The position numbers and the translations under genes were made by a program. A stretch of 64,000 bases of DNA from Chloroflexota bacterium (GTDB lineage: Bacteria > Chloroflexota > Anaerolineae > J036 > Brachytrichaceae), in contig JANXLU010000068.1 in NCBI GenBank assembly GCA_025354985.1, forward strand, positions 1-64,000, read 5' to 3'. Shown here piece after piece: positions 17,925-27,058 of this stretch. Under the pieces are notes generated by a model that ran no database searches, was not told where the DNA came from, and saw only the letters and a list, made by a program, of their open reading frames with translations. Position 1 is the stretch's first letter. Every line of letters starts with the position of its first letter.

Positions 17925-19238
17925 ATGACTATCGAAGCAATCATCCTCGCAGGTGGAAAGGGCACGCGTCTTAGCAGCGTTGTTTCTGACCGTCCCAAGC
18001 CCATGGCAATTGTCGCCGGCCGGCCATTTGTAGAATGGCTCGTTTTGCAGCTGCGGTCGCAGGGGGTACACCATATCGTCTTTTGCACTGGTCATCTGGC
18101 AGATCAAATCAAAACCCACTTTGGCAACGGCGCGCGCTGGGGTCTTGAAATATCCTACTCGCACGAGCACGCCCCGCTCGGCACGGGCGGCGCCGCCCGC
18201 CTGGCGATTGATCAGACCAACAGCCCCAACGTGCTGCTGCTCAACGGCGACAGTTATTGCAAGTTTAACTTGGTTGAGCTGCGGCAAGCAGCCGAAATTC
18301 ATTCAAACGCGTGTGTCATGACCGTTTCCAAAGTCCCTGATGCCTCGCGATTTGGCTCCGTTGTTGTTGCGGAACGTGGAATCGTTCAATCGTTTATTGA
18401 AAAGGGTGCGACCAATGGACCCGGATGGATCAACTCAGGTGTTTATCTAGTCAGCCGCTCGATTCTTATGGCGCTGCCCAAGAACCAGCCCATATCGCTG
18501 GAACGCGATGTATTTCCAACGTTGATTAATAACGGGTTGGTAGCGCAATCAAGCACCGGGACCTTTCTTGACATCGGCACACCCGAGTCCTATCAAATCG
18601 CATCATCCTATTTGGAATCGGAGTTCAAATCTTTGATTAATATGCCTGGCCTCGCATCGGATGCTCAACGGGCACGCGCACAGACCCATCTGCGCGAAAC
18701 CGCCAAGCTCATGTCTCAACTAGCCGAGTCGGATCGAACCGATCTTCTTGGTGCCGCAGCGCTTATGGTTGACTGCTTCCGAGCCGGGCGAAAAATACTC
18801 CTGTGTGGCAACGGTGGCAGCGCAGCCGATTGTCAGCACTTTGCCACTGAACTTACTAGTTGCCTCACCCAGGACTTTAAGCGCCCCGGATTGCCGGCCA
18901 TTGCACTTACCACCGATACCTCGTTTATTACTGCCTATGCGAATGATTTTGGTTTCGACGGCATCTTCGAACGCCAGTTGCGCACGCTTGGCGCCGCGGG
19001 TGACGTGTTGATCGGGATCAGCACCAGCGGCAACTCGCGAAACGTGATCGCCGCCGTTACCGCAGCACGTCAATTGGGAATCAAGACCATCGGTCTCCTG
19101 GGCCTCGGCGGCGTGCTCACCAACATGGTCGACCTAGCAGTCGTCGTGCCATCAAACAGCACGCAGATCGTGCAGGAAATCACCCTTGCCTACGAGCACA
19201 TTTTGTGCGACTTAACCGAGCGAATCTTGTTTTTGTAA
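17925..19238 (+). CDS. Bifunctional fusion: sugar nucleotidyltransferase (HddC-like) + SIS-domain sedoheptulose-7-phosphate isomerase (GmhA-like)
   Basis: N: MTIEAIILAGGKGTRLSSVVSDRPKPMAIVAGRPFVEW...LLLNGDSY. C: ILLCGNGGSAADCQHFATEL...IALTTDTSFITAYANDFGF...LIGISTSGNSRNV. Confidence 0.88.
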   Translation: MTIEAIILAGGKGTRLSSVVSDRPKPMAIVAGRPFVEWLVLQLRSQGVHHIVFCTGHLADQIKTHFGNGARWGLEISYSHEHAPLGTGGAARLAIDQTNSPNVLLLNGDSYCKFNLVELRQAAEIHSNACVMTVSKVPDASRFGSVVVAERGIVQSFIEKGATNGPGWINSGVYLVSRSILMALPKNQPISLERDVFPTLINNGLVAQSSTGTFLDIGTPESYQIASSYLESEFKSLINMPGLASDAQRARAQTHLRETAKLMSQLAESDRTDLLGAAALMVDCFRAGRKILLCGNGGSAADCQHFATELTSCLTQDFKRPGLPAIALTTDTSFITAYANDFGFDGIFERQLRTLGAAGDVLIGISTSGNSRNVIAAVTAARQLGIKTIGLLGLGGVLTNMVDLAVVVPSNSTQIVQEITLAYEHILCDLTERILFL

Positions 19239-19355
19239 GTTCTAGACTGGCTCGGGGCAGCTGCGAATTTGGCCTCACCTACTGAGAAGTCAAAGCACTC
19301 AAAAAGTAGTCGTGTGGACTAAAATGTTTACCTAAATCGGCTGACTGCCAAAACC

Positions 19356-22300
19356 ATGCCCAAGTCATTCCAAATCCTTCGAGTGCCGATCCTTCTGGCA
19401 GCCGTTGCGACAGCGTATTTTGCCCAAGTCTCCATACAACATCGCACATTATCGGCGGAAAACGCGGTATGGTTCGCCGTGGCAATTGCTCTCGTAATAC
19501 TTGGATCAATCGGCCTGCCGACACTAGACATTCCACGTGGATTCGCACCAGAATTTGAGAAAATAAACCAGCGCTCCACGGTTGCCTGGCTCCTGTCATG
19601 GGCGCTCATGTTGGTTAGCACGATCCTATTTGTTCGCAATGCAAATGGCCCGGCCTGGCTACTACACCTGGCAGGAATTTTAATATTTAGCATTGCTTTT
19701 TTTTTCAGCCGGACAAAGGTTCCAAACCCGAAGTCGGGTGCGTTGTTGTCGCCCCGATGGTCTTCCGTGCTACCTGTTATTCTAATTACCCTACTCGCGT
19801 TGCTACCGCGCCTATATCAAATAGGGCAGTTTCCAGAAGGAGTTTGGTATGACGAGGGAGTCAATGGCCTTCTCGGACAGCAGATTCTGGACCAGCCCGG
19901 CTACTTGCCCATTTATATAGACGCGACACAATTGCCCGCACATTTCGATTACCTTGTTGCGGCGGCGCTCAAGATATTTGGTTACGGAATTGCCGCCGAG
20001 CGCCTTCCTTCGACATTCTTTGGTGTCACGTCTGTAGTCTTCACGTTTTTGCTCTTCCGACGCTGGTTTGGAGTTCGGGTGGCAGTGGTTGCTGGTGTGC
20101 TCTTTGCCACCATGCACTGGAGTCTGACCCTGTCCAGATTTGGCGTAAATGGTCACGCTACGGCTGCGTTTGAGATGGCCACTCTTTATTTTCTCGACCG
20201 GGCGGTGATTGGCAAACGGCTCGCCGATTTTGCATTTGCAGGCCTAATGGTCGGACTAGGATTGAACTTTTATTATGCATTCCGGATTTTCGCGGTAATG
20301 CTCCTTATATTCATATTTCTCTATGCAATTCTGAGACTAATCCTTCGCCGATTTGGATCGCAAAATGCAGCTCAGCCGGCTGTCGACAACAACGATGTTC
20401 GCCATTGGATTGTCCCGGCATTAGCGGCATTGTTCGGGGCCTTGATTGCAATTGCGCCTATCGCACAGTTTGCCATTCGAAATCCTGACGAGTTTTTTGC
20501 GCGCACGTCCACGGTTTCAATATTCAACAAACGTGATGAACCTGACCTTTTCAAAGCGTTAACCAGCAATGCAATCAAGCATCTGCAAATGTTTAATGTT
20601 CGCGGTGATGGTAACGGTCGCCATAACATCCCCGGTGAGCCAATGTTGGATCCGCTCACCGGTGCGATGGCGGTTTTAGGATTGGGATTTTCAATTTCGC
20701 GCATTTGGCGACCGGCTAACCTGCTTATGGTGATGATGTTCTGTGCGCTGCTGATGGCCGGAATTCTCTCAGTGGATTTTGAAGCGCCCCAGGCGTATCG
20801 GTCGAACGGCGTTATGCCAAGCATCATTTACTTCGCGTGCATTCCATTTATCCTGCTCGCGTTGTCAACAGAGGTTGTACCGCTAAACAGTACTAGTCGT
20901 CGCATACTCCCCGCAGTGGCCGTTATTTTGGGAGTGGGGGCCTTGGGATACATATCCTGGAATAATTTGTACTCGTTTTTTGTCCGACAACGTGAGGCAG
21001 CCGATTCGTGGCAAGTCGGAGCCGTGGCCGAAACGTTCGCTGGGCGTGAAATGGACCGCCTTGGGCAAAACTACGACCTCGTGGTGTCATCGCTATTTGC
21101 AGGTCATCCATCCACACAATTTGTGGCGCCACGTGTCAAAGATTACAAAATTTTCACTCCCAACGACATACTTGTTCTTGGAGACTCTGCAACCCGAGGA
21201 GTGGCATATATTCTTGAACCAGGCCTAAACGCCACCTACGATCAGCTAATTCGCTACTTTCCACGTGCAAAAGTCCGGCAACTTACGCCCCCACTCGGTG
21301 GGGCTCCGCTTGCGTATAGTGTTGTGGTCGAACCAAATGATGTAGCCGGCCTTGTTGGCATTTCTGTCAAATACTTTGAAGCGGGAAATTTTGAGGGTCA
21401 GGTGCTGAAAGAAGAATCATTCAGCACCGGCACAGTGGATTGGTCCACCCACGCACCCGTAGAAACGCCGTTTGCGGTGGAGATTCAGTCCACTTTATAC
21501 GTTCCACAATTTGGAGACTACACGTTATCAGTACGTGGCTCAGATTCTTCAGAAATTTTTGTTGACGAGTTTAGGACAAACGGATCGCTAACTTCCCTTG
21601 CAAAAGGTAACCATAGTTTGCGTATCCGTATTCCTCAGAATCAAACGAATCACAAGTTGGAACTTTACTGGCGAGGCCCCCCTTCACCGGCTGGCCAAGC
21701 AATCCCTCGTTCAGCCTTGCTGCGTCGACCAGTCTCCAATAGCGGTCTTTTAGGATCCTATTTCAGAACGCCAGACTGGTCTGGGCCTCCTGCCTTTACG
21801 CAAGTGGATCCGCAAATCGCGTTCTATTTTCATCTACTCCCACTTCCAAGGCCATATTCAGTGTCATGGAAGGGTCGCGTGTTCGCAGCTAAATCGGGAC
21901 CATATATCTTCTCAACAGTTTCGATTGATGAGTCTGAACTGGACATCGATGGCCAGCGGGTAATTACCAATCACCAGTCCGGTGGACCTGTTGACGGTCG
22001 GGTCACCTTGGAGAAAGGCTGGCACGACGTCGCCTTGCGATTCAGTGATCACAGTGGCTACACACAGGTGTACCTTTATTGGACTCCGCCGGGCGGCACT
22101 CGGGAATTAATCCCAAGTATCTTGCTGTCCCCGCCCATGGGCGCCTATCCGAATGAGAATGACCTTCGGCTTCGTTCACAATCAGGTGCGCCACCTGCTG
22201 GCGATGTCAACTCGGTAGTAACGGACGGCACAGTTGAGAATCCGGTTACGCCAACTGTGCTAGTGCAGATTCCGATTACTCCGATCGTTCAGTCTATTCG

Positions 22301-23150
22301 AAAGCCGAGTCAACCTGCCCCATCCCTAAAATTGCAGTTCGTAAAATCCATCGGCAAATCAGGTGGGGGACCAGCCGAATTTGTTTCGCCCAGGGGTATT
22401 GCCATCCTACCGGACGGCGACCTTGTCGTGGTCGACGGGGGAAATAAACGAGTTCAGATTGTCAGCTCGGATGGCAAACCCATTCTTCAAATAGGCGGGG
22501 ACGAACGACCATTTACTGACCCGATGGACGTGGCGATCATGAAAAACGGTGATCTTCTGATTTTAGATGCCGACGCACCGTTCATTTATAGATTTGACCA
22601 AACTGGAAATCCAAAGGCGCGAATTCCAATAGATGCGACGGGTGTATACAAGCCACGTGGTTTTGCACTGAATCTGGCTGGACAACTACTTGTTGCAGAT
22701 ACCGGTGGCGGTCGCGCCTTGACTATTTCCGATTCCGGTGAAGTCATCGCGACAATCGGCTCCAAAGGGTCTGGGGCAGCGCAGTTTATAGAGCCGAACT
22801 CGATAGCACTATCAACCGATGGTTTGGTTTACATTGTTGACGGTCCGGGTGGAAGAGTTTCAGAAATAAGGGAGGGTCAAATCGTCAATGTCTTTCCAAT
22901 TTCGAAATCATCTGCTGTAATTGGCTCACATGTCATCGACCTGGGTGACGGCACGCTTATGCTTTCTGCAACCGAACCACACATTATCCAGCGCTACACT
23001 CATGAGGGCATCTTGATTGAAGTATGGGGAACGCCCGGCACGGGAGAAGGTCAGTTTCAACAGCCAACGGGTATGGCGATGTACCGCGATGACCTATGGA
23101 TAGTTGATACATCCAATGATCGTCTACAAAAATGGCAGGTCATTCGATAG
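19356..23150 (+). CDS. Multidomain membrane protein: GT39-like GT-C + two PA14-like domains + NHL propeller
   Basis: PEGVWYDEGVNGLLGQQIL (GT-C), VKYFEAGNFEGQVLKEESF...FGDYTLSVRGSDSSEIFVDEF (PA14), LLGSYFRTPDWSGPPAFTQVD...SGPYIFSTVSIDESELDIDG (PA14), then VSPRGIAILPDGDLVVVDGGNKRVQIV... (NHL). Confidence 0.85.
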   Translation: MPKSFQILRVPILLAAVATAYFAQVSIQHRTLSAENAVWFAVAIALVILGSIGLPTLDIPRGFAPEFEKINQRSTVAWLLSWALMLVSTILFVRNANGPAWLLHLAGILIFSIAFFFSRTKVPNPKSGALLSPRWSSVLPVILITLLALLPRLYQIGQFPEGVWYDEGVNGLLGQQILDQPGYLPIYIDATQLPAHFDYLVAAALKIFGYGIAAERLPSTFFGVTSVVFTFLLFRRWFGVRVAVVAGVLFATMHWSLTLSRFGVNGHATAAFEMATLYFLDRAVIGKRLADFAFAGLMVGLGLNFYYAFRIFAVMLLIFIFLYAILRLILRRFGSQNAAQPAVDNNDVRHWIVPALAALFGALIAIAPIAQFAIRNPDEFFARTSTVSIFNKRDEPDLFKALTSNAIKHLQMFNVRGDGNGRHNIPGEPMLDPLTGAMAVLGLGFSISRIWRPANLLMVMMFCALLMAGILSVDFEAPQAYRSNGVMPSIIYFACIPFILLALSTEVVPLNSTSRRILPAVAVILGVGALGYISWNNLYSFFVRQREAADSWQVGAVAETFAGREMDRLGQNYDLVVSSLFAGHPSTQFVAPRVKDYKIFTPNDILVLGDSATRGVAYILEPGLNATYDQLIRYFPRAKVRQLTPPLGGAPLAYSVVVEPNDVAGLVGISVKYFEAGNFEGQVLKEESFSTGTVDWSTHAPVETPFAVEIQSTLYVPQFGDYTLSVRGSDSSEIFVDEFRTNGSLTSLAKGNHSLRIRIPQNQTNHKLELYWRGPPSPAGQAIPRSALLRRPVSNSGLLGSYFRTPDWSGPPAFTQVDPQIAFYFHLLPLPRPYSVSWKGRVFAAKSGPYIFSTVSIDESELDIDGQRVITNHQSGGPVDGRVTLEKGWHDVALRFSDHSGYTQVYLYWTPPGGTRELIPSILLSPPMGAYPNENDLRLRSQSGAPPAGDVNSVVTDGTVENPVTPTVLVQIPITPIVQSIRKPSQPAPSLKLQFVKSIGKSGGGPAEFVSPRGIAILPDGDLVVVDGGNKRVQIVSSDGKPILQIGGDERPFTDPMDVAIMKNGDLLILDADAPFIYRFDQTGNPKARIPIDATGVYKPRGFALNLAGQLLVADTGGGRALTISDSGEVIATIGSKGSGAAQFIEPNSIALSTDGLVYIVDGPGGRVSEIREGQIVNVFPISKSSAVIGSHVIDLGDGTLMLSATEPHIIQRYTHEGILIEVWGTPGTGEGQFQQPTGMAMYRDDLWIVDTSNDRLQKWQVIR

Positions 23151-24117
23151 TGTTTTTTGTTACAACCAACTTTATGACCCCTCCATGACCAAATGCTATT
23201 GACAGTACTTCAAGCGGAATGCTTATGATTGCCGCCGGAATCGCGAGCACGATGTTGGCTATGGCTGCTCGCAGCCCGACTTTTCGATGGCCCACTGGCT
23301 GAACCCTTTTTAACATCGCATAAACTACATTCATTTGTCCGGCTGCAATATTGAGAATCGACTGCCACAAACCGTAGTAGCCATATTCAGCCGATCGAGT
23401 AGAGTTACTTTGCACCGCGAATCCCTTACTCCTGAGTACGGTTGCAAGTACGGGTTTGCCAAAATGCCACAAATGTCGAGGCGTATCCAAATGAAACCAT
23501 TTACCCTTCGCCATTCGTGCCTGCCAACTTTCAAAGTTCGGAACTTCAACAAGTAAAATGCCGCCCGGCTTAAGTATTCGATGAACTTCGGCCAGCGTAA
23601 GCATCGGGTCTTGAACATGCTCGAGCACATGGTACATGGTGATCAAGTCGAACGACTCCGCAGCGAATTCACATTGAGTAAGTAACGGATTGGTGAACAC
23701 TTGGATGCCAAGTTTCAGTCGTGCCAAACTGGCCAGTTCCTCAGAGAGCTCAGTGCCAATACACTGCCAACCGCGCTCCTTTAGCATTGACAAAGTTAAT
23801 GCCCGCCCACAGCCAATATCAAGGACGCGGCCGGGTTGTGCAAATAATCTACCAAGCGCATTGGCTCGCCGGGATCGAAAATTGTAAATGGCGCTCTCGA
23901 CAATCGAAGGAAATCGCTGTCCGGACTCACCATAGTACGAAGGGCCGTAATAATCTGCAAGCTCAATGTCCCGATTTTGCAACTCTGTCCATGCGTACTT
24001 GCAATTGCGACATTGCACAATTGGAAAGGTTTCGTTCGAAATATAGTCACAATTCTCAAATAGTGAAACGGGAGCCCCTGCACCGCAATTCGGACAAACA
24101 GTGTCACAGGTACGCAT
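23140..24117 (-). CDS. Class I SAM-dependent methyltransferase with N-terminal zinc-ribbon-like CxxC...CxxC segment
   Basis: CDTVCPNCGAG...VQCRNCKYAW; RVLDIGCGRALTLSMLKERGW; MYHVLEHVQDPMLTLAEVHRILKPGG. Confidence 0.88.
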   Translation of the reverse strand: MRTCDTVCPNCGAGAPVSLFENCDYISNETFPIVQCRNCKYAWTELQNRDIELADYYGPSYYGESGQRFPSIVESAIYNFRSRRANALGRLFAQPGRVLDIGCGRALTLSMLKERGWQCIGTELSEELASLARLKLGIQVFTNPLLTQCEFAAESFDLITMYHVLEHVQDPMLTLAEVHRILKPGGILLVEVPNFESWQARMAKGKWFHLDTPRHLWHFGKPVLATVLRSKGFAVQSNSTRSAEYGYYGLWQSILNIAAGQMNVVYAMLKRVQPVGHRKVGLRAAIANIVLAIPAAIISIPLEVLSIAFGHGGVIKLVVTKNTIE

Positions 24118-24946
24118 CGTACGGCCTCGCACTAGTCGAACTGCCCGCATCTCGGACCACAATCCCACGCAACGCAGACTGGGGATTTAGTCGGCCGGCA
24201 GTGGTTGTTGACAAATAGGCGTCGTGCCGAAACCCACGCTTATTTAACCAAAATTGCACCGCAGTTGTTAGCACGCCAAATCCATATGTGACGCTTCGGC
24301 CAAAGTTTATTGAAGAAGCCTCTGCAAAATATACAGTTGGACATGACAGCTCTCCAATCTTTAGACCGAAAAAAGCACACTGAGCCAACATTTGATTGTC
24401 AAATACAAAATCATCAGAGTTGAATTCAAGCGGAAGTGTTTCAAGTACGTGTCGTGAAAATGCTCTGTAACCCGTATGATACTCAGATACTCGAATACCC
24501 AAAAGCATGTTTTCGATGGCGGTCAAAACTCTATTGGAAACGTACTTCCAAATAGGCATTCCACCTCGAAGCGTATCGTTGCCAAGTATGCGCGATCCTA
24601 GACATACTTCGTAGACCCCTGAGGCGATCATCTGAGCCATAGCTCCACAAAGCTTTGGACTATATTGATAATCAGGGTGGATCATCACCACGATATCCGC
24701 ACCATGTTTAAGAGCTGCCGTATAACAAGTTTTTTGGTTCCCACCATAACCTTGATTCTTCTCGTGCGTGACGACAGTCTGTATTCCGAGTGTTTGCGCC
24801 TGTTGCACTGTGTCGTCCCTACTGCAGTCGTCAACGAGAATAATTTCGTCAATAATTTCATGCGGCAGTTCCTCAAAGGTCTTTTGAAGAGTTTTCCCCG
24901 CGTTATACGCAGGCATTACCACTATAAGCTTTAGTCCGTTGATCAT
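24104..24946 (-). CDS. Glycosyltransferase family 2 (dolichyl-phosphate mannosyltransferase-like)
   Basis: LIVVMPAYNAGKTLQKTFEELPHEIIDEIILVDDCSRDDTVQQA; MIHPDYQY; GSRILG...YHTGYRAFSR. Confidence 0.9.
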   Translation of the reverse strand: MINGLKLIVVMPAYNAGKTLQKTFEELPHEIIDEIILVDDCSRDDTVQQAQTLGIQTVVTHEKNQGYGGNQKTCYTAALKHGADIVVMIHPDYQYSPKLCGAMAQMIASGVYEVCLGSRILGNDTLRGGMPIWKYVSNRVLTAIENMLLGIRVSEYHTGYRAFSRHVLETLPLEFNSDDFVFDNQMLAQCAFFGLKIGELSCPTVYFAEASSINFGRSVTYGFGVLTTAVQFWLNKRGFRHDAYLSTTTAGRLNPQSALRGIVVRDAGSSTSARPYDAYL

Positions 24947-24979
24947 TGCATGAACACTGCTGAAGTCCTCAATATTTCC

Positions 24980-27058
24980 CTACTGAATTGGAGGTACCCG
25001 ATACTCGGTATAAAGTTCACGACCAAGTAAATCAACGTTCGTCAAAATCGTGCCACCTGGGAACCTGGCCTCTACCGGTTGCAACTCCGCGACGCGATGC
25101 GGCAGCGCGATCACCACGAGACCATGGCCCGTTCCAAGCGGTTTTATGTCGGAAGCACTACCTAACTCTGTAATCGTAACGCCATAGTCAATTAGCCGAA
25201 ACACACTATAGTTGGCATAAATCGCTGGCGCACCCATAAAGTATGCGTCGTACTTGTCCGACGCGATGCTAAATCGATTTGCTGCCTGTAAGGCCGAGAT
25301 ACCGGCTGCGCGCGGCGGATATACCGTGAAATATACATTGACATTCCATAGAAGTTGCCACACTCCAATAATTCCCACGATTGGGACCGCAGCTAGGGCA
25401 ATATTGGTTCTCAGGACTGAGGAAATAAGTCGCCGCAACCCATCAATAAAAATAGCGCCGGCGAGAAAATATGGAGGTAACGCCATGATTAGTTTTTGCG
25501 CTGACGGCGGGTTGAGACTAACAATGCCGCCAAAAATCAGGGTGATCAAAAACCAACTTAAAAGTGTAAATTCTTCAAATCTTCGCAAACGAGTGACCAG
25601 CAATCCAAAACCGGCAAAACAGATCGCGACGGTGATTGGGTCAAAGGCGGCTGACTCGAAAAAATATTTCGAAACATCACCCAGGAATATGAACATTCCG
25701 GTCGCATAAATGAATTGATGCGTAAGTAATTCAATTAAATCTTTAGGCAAGCTTGCATCCTGACGACCAAGAGTGTGTTGAACGTTGTGTGCTTCAAAAA
25801 CGTTCACGGCATCAGAACGGCTAAAGAAAGTCGATGGGTTTTCCAGGTGGAAAAGAAGCAGTGGGCCAAATGCCACAACAAAACCAATTAGGAAATATCC
25901 GATTGAAAGCGCTGAGATTTTTCGCTGACCGAATGAGATCAGCAGTAACAACAGGCCAAAAACCAGCATGAGGCGGTTTGAAAAGTACGTATACATGCAC
26001 ATTCCTGTGATTACACCCGCCAAGCCCATTGGTGCGGGCTGGCATTTGGGAATTGCTCTACGTGCTACAAAAATTAGAAACACCAATAGAAGCAGGCCCA
26101 ACGTTGGTTCAAGATAGCCCACAATTCGGCTATACGCAATGTGCAAATGATTCACGGCCATTAGGAAGCTTGCAACTGCGCCAACGGAGACGTTCCAAAT
26201 GAATCTACCCATGAGGAATACAACGCCTACGCTTGCCGTTCCAACGATCACCGAAATCAGCCTGATACTGCCAATGTTCCGTCCAAATACGTTGAGAAAA
26301 ACTGCCTGTAAATACTGGTGCAAAACTGGCAGGTCATACCATCCCGTGACAAAAGGTCCATAGTTTGAGTTTCCTGTGGCGATATCCATCGCAATCACGG
26401 CAGGTTCAGCTTCATCACCGTGGATTGAGGGTGGCACTAGCGAAAGGTTGTACGTCCGCAGAAAAAATGCAAGAAGACTGACAAAGCCGATCACCAGCAG
26501 CGAATCCCGATGTTTCATTGCGATGCTAAGCCCATGCCGCAGATTTGGCAAACCTGAATCCTCATGTTCTGTTCTCGCCGTCATATATTGCAACGCCAGG
26601 GAAACCAGAAAAACAATAACCCCGACCATCCACGGTATGAGTGGGAGTCGCGAATTGCGATCACTGTCTGCCGCCAAGCTTGCAGCAACCGATAACAACA
26701 ATCCACACATGGCAATAATCGTCGGTACGTATCTGGGCTCAATCAATACGCCACCCTGCGCTTGAACCTCACCGCGGTTTGCAACGTGGTCGTGAGTCGG
26801 CCGGTCAAGATTTGCATCGGTCTGGTCCCTGCCATCAACTACGCCAGCCCAGATTTTCGCATTCTGTACTTGAGTGGCCGAAACCTTTGGTAGTCGGCCC
26901 AGGACTCCAACTGAGATTACCAAGCTGGTGGCGGCAATAAATCCTGAAACAACTGAGTTTCGACTGTAGGCAAATACAGCAGCTAAAAGCGCGACCACAA
27001 ATAGTATTACTTGTAGAGGAATAATAATTTCGCGTCTACGCAGGTATCTACTAATCAA
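24980..27058 (-). CDS. GT39-like (ArnT/PMT-type) membrane glycosyltransferase
   Basis: Multi-TM; SLVPPSIHGDEAEPAVIAMDIATGNSNYGPFVTGWYDLPVLHQYLQA. Confidence 0.8.
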   Translation of the reverse strand: MISRYLRRREIIIPLQVILFVVALLAAVFAYSRNSVVSGFIAATSLVISVGVLGRLPKVSATQVQNAKIWAGVVDGRDQTDANLDRPTHDHVANRGEVQAQGGVLIEPRYVPTIIAMCGLLLSVAASLAADSDRNSRLPLIPWMVGVIVFLVSLALQYMTARTEHEDSGLPNLRHGLSIAMKHRDSLLVIGFVSLLAFFLRTYNLSLVPPSIHGDEAEPAVIAMDIATGNSNYGPFVTGWYDLPVLHQYLQAVFLNVFGRNIGSIRLISVIVGTASVGVVFLMGRFIWNVSVGAVASFLMAVNHLHIAYSRIVGYLEPTLGLLLLVFLIFVARRAIPKCQPAPMGLAGVITGMCMYTYFSNRLMLVFGLLLLLISFGQRKISALSIGYFLIGFVVAFGPLLLFHLENPSTFFSRSDAVNVFEAHNVQHTLGRQDASLPKDLIELLTHQFIYATGMFIFLGDVSKYFFESAAFDPITVAICFAGFGLLVTRLRRFEEFTLLSWFLITLIFGGIVSLNPPSAQKLIMALPPYFLAGAIFIDGLRRLISSVLRTNIALAAVPIVGIIGVWQLLWNVNVYFTVYPPRAAGISALQAANRFSIASDKYDAYFMGAPAIYANYSVFRLIDYGVTITELGSASDIKPLGTGHGLVVIALPHRVAELQPVEARFPGGTILTNVDLLGRELYTEYRVPPIQ

